From NCBI GenBank assembly GCA_024640025.1, contig JAHEFT010000004.1, positions 1 through 55,103 of the forward strand: DNA of 55,103 nt. Reading direction: 5' to 3'. The DNA is from Chromatiales bacterium. Its GTDB lineage: Bacteria; Pseudomonadota; Gammaproteobacteria; Xanthomonadales; SZUA-36. Positions 8,957 to 16,727 of this stretch are shown in pieces. The position numbers and the translations under genes are program-made. A model generated the notes under the pieces. That model did not search any database. It worked only from the letters and a program-made list of their open reading frames with translations, and was not told the DNA's origin. The stretch's first letter is position 1; each line of letters begins with the position of its first letter.

Positions 8957-9418
8957 TTATTGGACATGAATGGTTGCTGTGACAGTCTCATCAAGCCTGG
9001 AAACCAGCAATATGCTGCCGGGATTCTTCACCAGGCCTCGCTCATCAAACAGGAAAGAGGCCTGCTCGGTGACGAGCACAACATCTTTCGAAACGCTGAA
9101 GTCCTGAATCTGCAGATTACTTTGTGCTCCGCCCTCGTCGGGTGAACTAAAAGAGATGGTTTGAGAAGTATCGGGTTCGGCAGGAGAGATTCTCATTATC
9201 ACTGCGGATTCTGTCGTCCGGGCAGCTTTCTGAGCCATCTGCATGGAATACCTGACATTTTCAAAAGTGGCTTCCATCTCTGCTTTGATCGCCGCGCCGC
9301 TTACTGAAGGAATGGCAAAAGACAGGAGGATGACCAGCAGGCCAAGCACCAACAGAATTTCAATCAGGGTAATCCCTTTTGAATGCGAGGCTGCGTGCCT
9401 CAATTGATAGTTGTTCAT
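8957..9418 (-). CDS. GspH/FimT-like pseudopilin
   Basis: Second prepilin-like protein, 153 residues, transcribed ahead of the 8363-8932 gene. The leader ends at Gly15, with mature N-terminus ITLIEILLVLGLLVILLSF carrying Glu at +5 and a strong hydrophobic segment. The globular part has no cysteines and no recognisable enzymatic motif. An AGGGGAT site precedes the ATG at short spacing. Adjacent duplicated minor pilins are common in type IV pilus or type II secretion loci, but here they stand alone. Class assignment (GspH/FimT versus another minor pilin) is tentative. Confidence 0.8.
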   Translation of the reverse strand: MNNYQLRHAASHSKGITLIEILLVLGLLVILLSFAIPSVSGAAIKAEMEATFENVRYSMQMAQKAARTTESAVIMRISPAEPDTSQTISFSSPDEGGAQSNLQIQDFSVSKDVVLVTEQASFLFDERGLVKNPGSILLVSRLDETVTATIHVQ

Positions 9419-9633
9419 AATCCCCTACGGCTTTTGCCTGGCGGTTCAAATTGGACCAGGTTACATCCCTGTCTCATTCCGGAATGCGCATAAATCCCCT
9501 TTGCATATCCGGCCGCCAATCCGTAGCGAATAATATTCCTTGGTTACTGAACCCAGTATAGTCAAACTTCGGGGCAGTGGCGCTAGCGCACCTGACCGCT
9601 TGTCGGGTTGGAACAACCGTTCAGTCGTTCAAT

Positions 9634-9672
9634 CACAAAAAAACCGGCCCCTGGGTGGCGCCGGTTTTTGTG
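9634..9672 (-). terminator. Rho-independent terminator (probably bidirectional)
   Basis: Inverted repeat AAAAACCGGC (9639-9648) and GCCGGTTTTT (9660-9669) with an 11-base loop, flanked by CAC and GTG that extend the symmetry. Read on the minus strand, the stem ends in a T-run and lies 37 bases after the stop of the Cys-repeat gene (9709-10113). It therefore probably terminates that transcript. The A/T symmetry would let it act in both directions. Confidence 0.8.
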
Positions 9673-9708
9673 TTTGCCCAGGTGAACGTTCACCAGAGCG
9701 GGATCTTC

Positions 9709-10113
9709 TTATTCGAAAACTTCGCCGATGGCGGTTGTGCATTCAGCACTGACGGCTTCTTCATTGGCGGCCAGGCAATCCAGAATCCGGCCCTCACCCA
9801 TCTCGACATTCGCGCAAAGGTTCATGATGTCGTTTTCACACTGGCTTGCAACGTAGTTAAGGGCGGAAACAGCTGCGTCCAGCTGAGCGGAGGCAGTATA
9901 CAGCGCATACTGGCACTGGCCTGAAAGTTTGTCTTCATGCGCATAGAAACATGCCAGCATCCTGCCTTCACCGGTGCTTACCTGGCTGCAATATGTTTCG
10001 ATTTCGACAGCGCATCCTTCCACTACGGTGGCAACCGGATCCTGTGCGGACACCGTGCCTGAAAGGCCAGCCAACGCGAGAAGCGCACCAAGAGCAGTAG
10101 TTCTGAACTTCAT
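9709..10113 (-). CDS. secreted cysteine-rich repeat protein (GLG1-like repeats)
   Basis: Exported 134-residue protein of unknown function. A signal peptide ends near residue 23 (GTVSA before QDP). The mature part consists of two repeats with identical spacing, C-x7-C-x12-C-x11-C, giving eight cysteines. Each repeat contains a GEGR loop (STGEGRML and EMGEGRIL). This pattern resembles the cysteine-rich GLG1 repeat, known from the Golgi apparatus protein and from scattered bacterial exported proteins. Four intramolecular disulfides in the periplasm are likely. GGAGA lies upstream of the ATG, and a strong terminator follows. It appears to be monocistronic. Confidence 0.75.
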   Translation of the reverse strand: MKFRTTALGALLALAGLSGTVSAQDPVATVVEGCAVEIETYCSQVSTGEGRMLACFYAHEDKLSGQCQYALYTASAQLDAAVSALNYVASQCENDIMNLCANVEMGEGRILDCLAANEEAVSAECTTAIGEVFE

Positions 10114-10243
10114 AAGGGTATTCTCCAGAGAATGTAAGTGGGCCGTTATTATGAGCTATTTTTGCCTTACCTGCCGGATAAAAAAACACTCTCCACTATC
10201 AGGACTCAACCGCAAGAATATCGGGCGCCGCCCTTCCGCGTGT

Positions 10244-10915
10244 TCAACGTTGCCTTGCTTCGTCGAGAGCCTGGACCAGAATGGTGGCCCAGCCCTTCAG
10301 GATTTTTTCAGAAGCGACTTTGTTGGTCACGGAGTTCGTCCACGTATAGTAAGGGTTGTTATCTATCCTCCGATCAAGTGCTTTTGCGATCAAGTCGCCT
10401 GTAACCGAGTCGTAAAGTTCGACATAAAGCGTCATCTCGCCCGCCGATGACGCAAAAGTCATGGAACTGCCCGCCCGCGGCGTGTCGGGTGCATTGACAT
10501 CAAGGTTGATAATGGCAGGCCGCACCAGGAGCACATCATCGCCGGATTCATCAACTACCCCATAACCTCTGTCTTCAAGGGTTTTTTTGAAGACGGCGTA
10601 AAATTCCTCAGCCAGCGTAGTCCTTATCTTTTCGATATCCCGCGAAGTGACTTTGAACGAACCGGCGGAACTGCTGCGTTGATTGCGCTCCCAGTTCTTC
10701 TTGAATGCGACATACACATCCATAAGGTTTACGCGAGAGTACAGCGCCAGGTCGGCGCCGGGTTCTGCATAGACAATGGCCATTCTTGAGTCAGGAACCC
10801 GATGAAGCCCGTCCTCCGTGACGTCAGGCAAATCAGCCTGTTTGGCGATGGCCGTTCCCGTTGCGCAGCAAAGCAACATCCCAAGGAAAACCGTTAATAA
10901 GCGGTGGTGCTTCAT
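10244..10915 (-). CDS. DUF3313-like exported protein
   Basis: A 223-residue protein with an N-terminal signal sequence (hydrophobic stretch LLTVFLGMLLCCATGTAIA), probably periplasmic or outer-membrane attached. The body matches the DUF3313 pattern as I recall it: VPDSRMAIVYAEPGADLALY near the N-terminus, a central region with VDESGDDVLLVRPAIINL, and a C-terminal WATILVQALDEA. No catalytic motif is visible. I chose the ATG at 10915, with GGAG eight bases upstream; a TTG at 10936 is in frame but lacks that support. LLCC is not a good lipobox, so it may be soluble rather than a lipoprotein. Function unknown. Confidence 0.65.
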   Translation of the reverse strand: MKHHRLLTVFLGMLLCCATGTAIAKQADLPDVTEDGLHRVPDSRMAIVYAEPGADLALYSRVNLMDVYVAFKKNWERNQRSSSAGSFKVTSRDIEKIRTTLAEEFYAVFKKTLEDRGYGVVDESGDDVLLVRPAIINLDVNAPDTPRAGSSMTFASSAGEMTLYVELYDSVTGDLIAKALDRRIDNNPYYTWTNSVTNKVASEKILKGWATILVQALDEARQR

Positions 10916-11051
10916 ACAAAATCTCCGTTGCTTCAATTCAAGCTGAATATTCTACAGCATTAAGATCAGCTTCTTGCCCAAGGCGGGATACATTCTGCTG
11001 GAGCAATCCGATTCATCGAATCTGCACGACAAACACGTTATTATTTAGTGT

Positions 11052-11153
11052 ATGGATGATCAACGACTGGAAAATACAGCCGGGTCATACACGCGTTCCG
11101 CTCTGCTTGATTCGCCGGAGAGGGACGAGATGGAAAACGAACAAACGGACTGA
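11052..11153 (+). CDS. possible small acidic ORF upstream of the phosphatase gene
   Basis: A 33-codon frame starting ATGGATGATCAACGAC and ending two bases before the first in-frame ATG of the downstream phosphatase frame. The predicted peptide is acidic and polar (begins MDDQRLENT, ends MENEQTD). No good ribosome binding site precedes it. It could be a leader peptide, a short independent protein or chance. I report it only because it fills an otherwise empty 250-base divergent gap. Confidence 0.2.
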   Translation: MDDQRLENTAGSYTRSALLDSPERDEMENEQTD

Positions 11154-11167
11154 GGATGGGTCCAGCT

Positions 11168-12418
11168 ATGATCATGAACGCTTCTGATTTGAGGTCGCTT
11201 TTGAAAATAATCATCCTGTCAATGCTGCTGAGCGCCAGCCCGGCATTTGCCGATGCCCGGCAAATAGACGATTTCCAGTGGGACGACGTTGAACGCGTGG
11301 TGGCGATCGGTGATCTTCATGGTGACTACGATAATTACATCGCCACGCTCAAAGCTGCCGGCCTGGTAGATAAAAAAGGTAAATGGAGTGGCGGAAATAC
11401 CCATCTGGTGCAAACGGGTGACATTCCCGACCGGGGACCGGATACCAGAAAAATCATCGAGCATATTACAAAGCTGGGAAAACAGGCGGAGCGCAAGGGA
11501 GGCCGGGTTCACAACCTGATTGGAAATCACGAGGCGATGAATGTTTATGGTGACCTGAGGTACGTGAGCGATGGCGAATTCGAGGCTTTCGTGAACCGCA
11601 ATTCCGCGGCCTTGCGGGATCGTGTATTCGAACTCACCATGAAAAACATGGAAGCCAGTGACCCGGAAGGTTACGCATTATTGCCGGAAAATTTCCGCGA
11701 AGAATGGAACCTGAAACACCCCCTGGGCTGGGTTGAGCACCGCCGAGCCTGGGATCCGGCGTGGAACCCTGAAGGCGAATATGCGACCTGGGTGATGAGC
11801 AAAAAAGTTGCTGTCCGGATCAATGACACCCTGTTCGTTCATGGTGGAATCAGCGGGTTCTATTGCCAGAACTCGCTGGAGGACATGACGAAGCAGGTGG
11901 TTGGGGGATTGAGTCGCTTCGACCCTCACAACCCGGGAATTCTCGAAGACGAATTCGGTCCTTTATGGTACCGCGGGCTGTCAGGGGTTGAACCTGAAGC
12001 GGTCAATGAAACTGTCGACGCCATTCTCGCCCATCACGGGATCAGTCATATCGCCGTGGGCCATACGCCCACCAGCGGTGTTATCTGGCCACAGTATGAC
12101 GGCAAGGTGCTGATGATCGACACGGGGATCGCCCGGGCATACGGCGGTCACGTGGGCTATCTCGAAATGACCCCTAAAGGCCTTTTTGGCGGCTATCCGA
12201 ATGGCAAAGTACCGCTTCCGTCTGATGACTCAGGATTAATCCCTTATCTAGAAAAAGTGATCGCTCTGAACCCCGATAATGCTTTTCTCCAGGAACGCCA
12301 TGAACTGCTCCAGCACCCGGCCGTACCCGTCCTGCTGGAAGAAGAGGCAGGACTTGACGGCGACACCACGCTTGTACCCGGCCCCAGGCCGATACCTATT
12401 TGCGGCATTTCCGAATAA
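11168..12418 (+). CDS. periplasmic PPP-family (Shewanella-like) phosphatase
   Basis: Metallophosphoesterase of the PPP superfamily, 416 residues, with a signal peptide ending near ASPAFA. All core motifs are present: GDLHGD (about residues 48-53), TGDIPDRGP, IGNHEAMN, FVHGGI and VGHTPTSG. Together they coordinate two metal ions for phosphoester hydrolysis. The arrangement matches Shewanella-like protein phosphatases, whose substrates may be phospho-Tyr or phospho-Ser/Thr proteins. In-frame ATGs at 11156, 11168 and 11174 compete; I chose 11168 because GAGG lies 12 bases upstream. It converges on, and overlaps by 23 bases, a CotH-kinase-like gene, so an exported kinase/phosphatase pair is conceivable. 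Confidence 0.85.
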   Translation: MIMNASDLRSLLKIIILSMLLSASPAFADARQIDDFQWDDVERVVAIGDLHGDYDNYIATLKAAGLVDKKGKWSGGNTHLVQTGDIPDRGPDTRKIIEHITKLGKQAERKGGRVHNLIGNHEAMNVYGDLRYVSDGEFEAFVNRNSAALRDRVFELTMKNMEASDPEGYALLPENFREEWNLKHPLGWVEHRRAWDPAWNPEGEYATWVMSKKVAVRINDTLFVHGGISGFYCQNSLEDMTKQVVGGLSRFDPHNPGILEDEFGPLWYRGLSGVEPEAVNETVDAILAHHGISHIAVGHTPTSGVIWPQYDGKVLMIDTGIARAYGGHVGYLEMTPKGLFGGYPNGKVPLPSDDSGLIPYLEKVIALNPDNAFLQERHELLQHPAVPVLLEEEAGLDGDTTLVPGPRPIPICGISE

Positions 12419-13493
12419 TTCGCCGTTCAAAATCTTTCTGGTCTTTTATGTCATCGAAAAAATCTTCGATGTACTTGTTGGAATTTCTCCTGGTTCTCGA
12501 ATAGAGGCGGCTTTCGTTATTCAACAATGCGTAGATGGCGGATTCCTGTCGCAGGAATTTCTGCCGTGCATCCTCCAGCGTGTCGTTGAAGAAACAATAG
12601 CCACGGAAAAGCCGCTGCCTGACAGATTTGATGGGAACGCCATCCGGAGGAATGGCGTAATCCGCGTTTACAAGCCCGGAAGAATCAAAATCGTAGGGGA
12701 TGGGGTAAGCGGTGTCTCCCTTCTGCAAGGGCTCCGGACCAACGAGCTTCACGTTGTGGCAGCATTCAGCAGGATCCGGCCCGCGCAGGGGGCTCCAGTC
12801 GACGTTACCGATGAGGTACTCGAAAAGGGAAAGCTCATTGGTGACGTATGGTTCCAGTTGTGACAGCTTGATTTTTGCAATGTCGATTTTTTTCAGGTCG
12901 TTTCTTTTGGCAACATCACTGTCATCTTCGATCAGGAAAGCGAAACGGTCCTTGTCGATATTGCCGGTTTCGCTGTCGACATAGGTCACATCCAGGGCGC
13001 GGACACGGAAACTGAAATCCGTGATCAGGTTGTACATGCGGTAAGCCAGCATTTCCAGGATGTAATACTGTTCAAACCGCTCTGCCTTTTCACAGTGGGT
13101 GACCATCTTCAAAGAATTCTGGCCGCGAAACATGGTATTTTTGACGTTCTCCTTGTTGAAACGCAGCCGTATGGGCGGGAAGTCGCAAACCCGCTGACGT
13201 GTAATACCCCTCCGACCGATGGTCACATCCAACTGCACCGGCTTGCCCAGAGCGTCGGTGAACTCCAGCGTTGCCGGGTAAGGATCCTGGTTCTTTTTAT
13301 CCCGCTGAAGGTCGCGCCATGGCCCGGTGATAGTGATATCAAGCGTGTCATTGCTGGAAAAAAGTTTGTCCGGCTTTTCCGATTTGTCCCTTGCGTGCAA
13401 TGTTTGGACGCTGCAAATGAAAAGAGCCAGTGCAATGAATGGGGCGATGAATTTCCTGGGGTTAGCACGTTGTCGGCCAGGTTGTTTCAGCAT
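12396..13493 (-). CDS. exported CotH-kinase-like protein
   Basis: About 365 residues with a signal-like segment (IAPFIALALFICSVQTLHA). I do not recognise an exact family, but the pattern resembles CotH/HipA-fold atypical kinases: FRGQNSLKMV (possible ATP-binding Lys), FAFLIEDDSD (possible Glu), GNVDW followed by HNVKL (catalytic-loop-like Asp/Asn), then PIPYDFDSSG (DFG-like). This is inference from motif order. An ATG at 13529 would add 12 residues, but it coincides with a perfect TATAAT on the minus strand (13528-13533) that could be the promoter's -10. I therefore prefer the ATG at 13493, which also gives a normal signal peptide. Confidence 0.6.
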   Translation of the reverse strand: MLKQPGRQRANPRKFIAPFIALALFICSVQTLHARDKSEKPDKLFSSNDTLDITITGPWRDLQRDKKNQDPYPATLEFTDALGKPVQLDVTIGRRGITRQRVCDFPPIRLRFNKENVKNTMFRGQNSLKMVTHCEKAERFEQYYILEMLAYRMYNLITDFSFRVRALDVTYVDSETGNIDKDRFAFLIEDDSDVAKRNDLKKIDIAKIKLSQLEPYVTNELSLFEYLIGNVDWSPLRGPDPAECCHNVKLVGPEPLQKGDTAYPIPYDFDSSGLVNADYAIPPDGVPIKSVRQRLFRGYCFFNDTLEDARQKFLRQESAIYALLNNESRLYSRTRRNSNKYIEDFFDDIKDQKDFERRIIRKCRK

Positions 13494-13600
13494 CAATTTT
13501 GTCCCATGGAGTCTTAATTTGTGCTTCATTATAGATGGCCTGAGCGGGATTGCCGCTGTACGGCGCTATACTTTGGCATTTGCAAACCGGGATTTTTAAA

Positions 13601-14998
13601 ATGGATGTTGTGACCACACTGCGAGGCGCCTGCCCGAACCTGGAAGTTTGTGTTGAACCATCTACCCTCGCGAGTCATGGACAGGACTGGACGAGGTTCC
13701 GTACAGCGGCGCCGGCAGGCGTTGCGTTTCCAGCCTCGACAGGCCAGGTTTGCGAGCTTGTTTCTGCGGCAGCCCGGAACGGGATTCCCCTGGTTCCTTC
13801 CGGCGGCCGTACCGGCCTGAGCGGGGGCGCCGTAGCGGCCCGGGGTGAAATCGTGGTTTCTTTCGACCGAATGCAGGAAGTGATGGGATTTGACCCGATT
13901 GACCGCACTGTTACCGTGGAGGCTGGCGTAGTAACTGCAACTGTACAGGAGTTGGCCCGCCAGAATGGACTCTATTATCCCGTTTCCTTCGCCTCCGAGG
14001 GGTCGAGCCAGATCGGAGGTAATATCGCGACGAATGCAGGGGGTATCCGGGTTCTGAAATACGGGTTGACCCGGGACAGGGTGGTGGGTCTGAAGGTCGT
14101 TACCGGAAGCGGTCAACTGCTGGAATTGAATCGGGGCCTGATCAAAAATGCTAGCGGATACGACTTGCGCCACCTGTTTATTGGCAGCGAAGGAACGCTG
14201 GGTCTGGTGGTCGAGGCAACGCTCAAACTGGTTGAACCGCCATTAGCCAGCCGGGTGTTGCTGCTGGGTATCGGAAGCATGGACGCCCTGATGAAGGTTT
14301 TCGACTCCCTGAGATCAGCTCTGGAATTGTCAGCCTTTGAGTTTTTCACTGACCGTGCACTGCATCATGTCTGCCAGGCAAACCAGCTTCCCAATCCTTT
14401 CGAAACCCGCTGCCCCCTGTACGTGGTCGCCGAGTTCGACTGTCCGGATGGGCGTGTTGAGGAGACCGCGATGAAATGTTTCGAGCATTGCTCCAGCCGG
14501 GGCTGGGTGCTGGATGGAGTGATCAGCCAGAGTGACAGGGATATTGAGCGGTTGTGGCGGTACCGTGAAGGAATATCTGAATCCATCAGCCACTTTCCTC
14601 CGTACAAGAACGATCTATCCGTGCGTGTTTCAGTGGTTCCGGAATTTCTGCGCCGCATGGACTCCCTGGTGAATGAGATCTGTCCAGAATTTGAAATCGT
14701 GTGGTACGGGCATATCGGTGACGGCAATTTGCACATGAACATCCTGAAACCAGCCAGCATGACAATGAGCGAATTCGAAACACGCTCCCATGACATCAGT
14801 GATAAATCCTATGCGCTGACCCGGGATGTTGGCGGTAGTATTTCCGCCGAACACGGAATCGGATTGCTGAAACAGCCATGGCTGGGGATGAGCCGGTCAG
14901 TGGCGGAGATCGAGTTTATGCAAAAAATAAAAGAGTCTTTCGATCCGGCGGGAATTTTCAATCCGGGTAAGCTTTTGCCCTTGATTGAAACGCGCTAG
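13601..14998 (+). CDS. FAD-linked oxidase, D-2-hydroxyglutarate dehydrogenase/GlcD type
   Basis: A 465-residue flavoprotein of the FAD-binding PCMH / FAD-oxidase C family, oxidising a D-2-hydroxy acid. The N-terminal FAD domain contains VPSGGRTGLSGGAV and SSQIGGNIATNAGGI. The C-terminal domain has YGHIGDGNLHMNI (metal- and substrate-binding His) and SAEHGIG. The motifs fit D-2-hydroxyglutarate dehydrogenase and glycolate oxidase GlcD alike. The lack of GlcE/GlcF neighbours and of a fused Fe-S domain favours the former. An upstream TTG at 13550 is in frame, but ATG 13601 begins the conserved region better. The stop overlaps the nadC stop as CTAG. Confidence 0.8.
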   Translation: MDVVTTLRGACPNLEVCVEPSTLASHGQDWTRFRTAAPAGVAFPASTGQVCELVSAAARNGIPLVPSGGRTGLSGGAVAARGEIVVSFDRMQEVMGFDPIDRTVTVEAGVVTATVQELARQNGLYYPVSFASEGSSQIGGNIATNAGGIRVLKYGLTRDRVVGLKVVTGSGQLLELNRGLIKNASGYDLRHLFIGSEGTLGLVVEATLKLVEPPLASRVLLLGIGSMDALMKVFDSLRSALELSAFEFFTDRALHHVCQANQLPNPFETRCPLYVVAEFDCPDGRVEETAMKCFEHCSSRGWVLDGVISQSDRDIERLWRYREGISESISHFPPYKNDLSVRVSVVPEFLRRMDSLVNEICPEFEIVWYGHIGDGNLHMNILKPASMTMSEFETRSHDISDKSYALTRDVGGSISAEHGIGLLKQPWLGMSRSVAEIEFMQKIKESFDPAGIFNPGKLLPLIETR

Positions 14999-15828
14999 AG
15001 GAAACGCATCGAAAAATCGACGGCATGAACGCTCTTGGTGATGTCACCTGTGGAAATGAAATCGACACCGGTTTCGGCCACGGCATTGACGCTGTCCAGG
15101 GAAATCCCTCCGGAGGCTTCCAAACCGATTTTCCCCTTGTAACGGACAGCAGCCAAACGCAAATCTTCCAGGCTGAAGTTATCCAGCAGCACGCGCTGCG
15201 CCCCCGCCCTATGGGCTTCTTCCAGTTGCGCGAGGTTTTCGACTTCGACCTCCAGCAAAAGGTCGGAGTGAATGCTCCGGGCCAGTCCGACCGCAGCCGT
15301 GATAGAGCCTGCCGCGGAGATATGATTTTCCTTGATCAGGATGGCGTCGAAAAGACCGATGCGATGGTTGCTGGCGCCGCCGCACCGAACGGCATACTTC
15401 TGGGCCAGGCGCAGGCCCGGGATGGTTTTTCGCGTATCCAGGATAACCACCCCGGAACCGGCGACGGCATCGGCATAGCGGCGCGCTGAAGTTGCCGTTC
15501 CGGAAAGTGTTTGCAGGAAGTTAAGCGCCGTTCTCTCGCCGCTGAGAATGGACCGGGCAGGCCCTTCCAGCTGGCAGATTTCCTGGCCGGGTTTCATCCG
15601 GTCGCCATCCCTGATTCGCCAGGTGACCACGACAGCGCCATCCAGTTGCCGGAAGGTTTCATCAAACCAGGGCCTGCCCGACAGCACCGCGGCTTCGCGG
15701 CAGATCACGCGGGTCCGCAGCAGTTTGTTTTCAGGCACCAGGGAAGCCGTGCAGTCACCGCTGCCCAGGTCTTCTTCCAGGGCTCGGCTCACGTCATTAG
15801 CGATCTCTTGCGGCGCAGGAGGCCGCAT
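14995..15828 (-). CDS. nadC: nicotinate-nucleotide pyrophosphorylase (quinolinate phosphoribosyltransferase)
   Basis: Converts quinolinate and PRPP to nicotinate mononucleotide, CO2 and pyrophosphate in de novo NAD synthesis. The protein has 277 residues. Family motifs visible: EEDLGSGDCTA near the N-terminus, SGERTALNFLQTLSGTAT, LDTRKTIPGLR, CGGASNHRIGLFD and IKENHI, and the C-terminal LEASGGI and DFISTGDITKS. The ATG at 15828 lies one base after the TGA of the upstream Trm112-like gene, so the two are coupled. No nadA or nadB is in the window. Confidence 0.93.
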   Translation of the reverse strand: MRPPAPQEIANDVSRALEEDLGSGDCTASLVPENKLLRTRVICREAAVLSGRPWFDETFRQLDGAVVVTWRIRDGDRMKPGQEICQLEGPARSILSGERTALNFLQTLSGTATSARRYADAVAGSGVVILDTRKTIPGLRLAQKYAVRCGGASNHRIGLFDAILIKENHISAAGSITAAVGLARSIHSDLLLEVEVENLAQLEEAHRAGAQRVLLDNFSLEDLRLAAVRYKGKIGLEASGGISLDSVNAVAETGVDFISTGDITKSVHAVDFSMRFL

Positions 15829-15829
15829 C

Positions 15830-16096
15830 TCAGAAATCCTGAAGTTGCGTGGTCCCGATGCCCCGTTCTTCCAGAAGTATGGGGATTTCATCGACAACCG
15901 GGTAAATAACCCGGGAATCCTCTGTGATCAGGGCTTCGCGCAGGGGTTTGTCAACCGTCGCACCGCGCACGTACTGCACTTCGCCCGCCGCAATCGCTTC
16001 GTTTAATTTTTTGAGCCGGCTGGCCGGAAGACGGGTGAGCGGTGTTTTGCTGACCGGGCAGCAGAGAATTTCAAGAAGTTTCCCGTCGATGGGCAT
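15830..16096 (-). CDS. Trm112-family / UPF0434 protein
   Basis: Small 88-residue protein resembling YcaR and the Trm112 zinc-ribbon family. The N-terminus reads DGKLLEILCCPVSKTPL, where the second metal Cys of the classical CPxC knuckle is Ser; Thr or Ser here is common in proteobacterial members. The C-terminal half has YPVVDEIPILLEE, typical of the family. I chose ATG 16096, with GGAG seven bases upstream; a TTG at 16108 would start inside that site. In eukaryotes and archaea Trm112 activates methyltransferases; the bacterial role is not settled. It is coupled to nadC. Confidence 0.85.
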   Translation of the reverse strand: MPIDGKLLEILCCPVSKTPLTRLPASRLKKLNEAIAAGEVQYVRGATVDKPLREALITEDSRVIYPVVDEIPILLEERGIGTTQLQDF

Positions 16097-16177
16097 GTCG
16101 GGCTCCAATGCAATTGCTATAGGTGTAGTTTACGGTAGTAGAGACATTTTCTCACAGGATAATCAACGCCGCGCGCA

Positions 16178-16186
16178 TGCTACAAT
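16178..16186 (+). promoter_or_regulatory. candidate extended -10 promoter for purEK
   Basis: TGCTACAAT in the divergent gap before purE matches the TGn plus TATAAT-like extended -10 element (five of six in the hexamer). No convincing -35 box is visible, which extended -10 promoters do not require. The site is about 40 bases before the purE start. Confidence 0.35.
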
Positions 16187-16225
16187 ATCCGGCTTGTATT
16201 TCTCGAATGAAAAGGAAGTGTAACG

Positions 16226-16723
16226 GTGAAAAATCAGGTGCTTGTCGGCATTATCATGGGCTCCCAGTCGGATTGGGACACGATGAAAAATACTGCTGAT
16301 ACGCTGGAAAGCCTGGGCGTTTCCTACGAAACCCGGGTCGTTTCCGCCCATCGAACTCCGGACCGGATGTTTGAATACGCAGAACAGGCAGCAGAGCGGG
16401 GGCTGCGTGTCATTATTGCGGGCGCCGGCGGCGCTGCGCACCTGCCAGGTATGGTGGCGGCGAAGACCGTCGTGCCGGTCCTCGGTGTCCCGGTACAGTC
16501 CCGGGCCCTTAATGGCATGGATTCCCTGCTTTCAATAGCGCAGATGCCGGCGGGCATTCCCGTGGGCACGCTTGCCATCGGCGCCGCGGGTGCGACCAAC
16601 GCGGCCCTGCTCGCAGCCGCCATTATCGGTACAACAGAGCCGGCGGTTCGTGCCGCATTGGAGACTTTTCGCACCGCCCGTACCGAAGCTGTACTGGCTC
16701 ATCCCGACCCCAGCCAGGCTTGA
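16226..16723 (+). CDS. purE: 5-(carboxyamino)imidazole ribonucleotide mutase
   Basis: Class I PurE, 165 residues, rearranging N5-CAIR to CAIR in purine synthesis. Motifs include [12 protein letters not shown] at the N-terminus, SAHRTPDRM with the catalytic His, and the glycine-rich [15 protein letters not shown]. The GTG start is supported by AAGGAAG eight bases upstream. purK follows after four bases, so both steps that replace a single carboxylase are encoded together. I saw no PurR-type operator with confidence. Confidence 0.95.
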   Translation: MKNQVLVGIIMGSQSDWDTMKNTADTLESLGVSYETRVVSAHRTPDRMFEYAEQAAERGLRVIIAGAGGAAHLPGMVAAKTVVPVLGVPVQSRALNGMDSLLSIAQMPAGIPVGTLAIGAAGATNAALLAAAIIGTTEPAVRAALETFRTARTEAVLAHPDPSQA

Positions 16724-16727
16724 AACC

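Noticed and set aside
9571-9635. tRNA-like stretch (GGGGCAGTGGCGCTAGCGC, a seven-base loop between CCTGA and TCGGG, then GTTCAATC)
   Set aside because: The bases flanking the TTCAATC loop do not pair, there is no closed acceptor stem, and the base before the would-be anticodon is C instead of T. At most a decayed relic; more likely chance.
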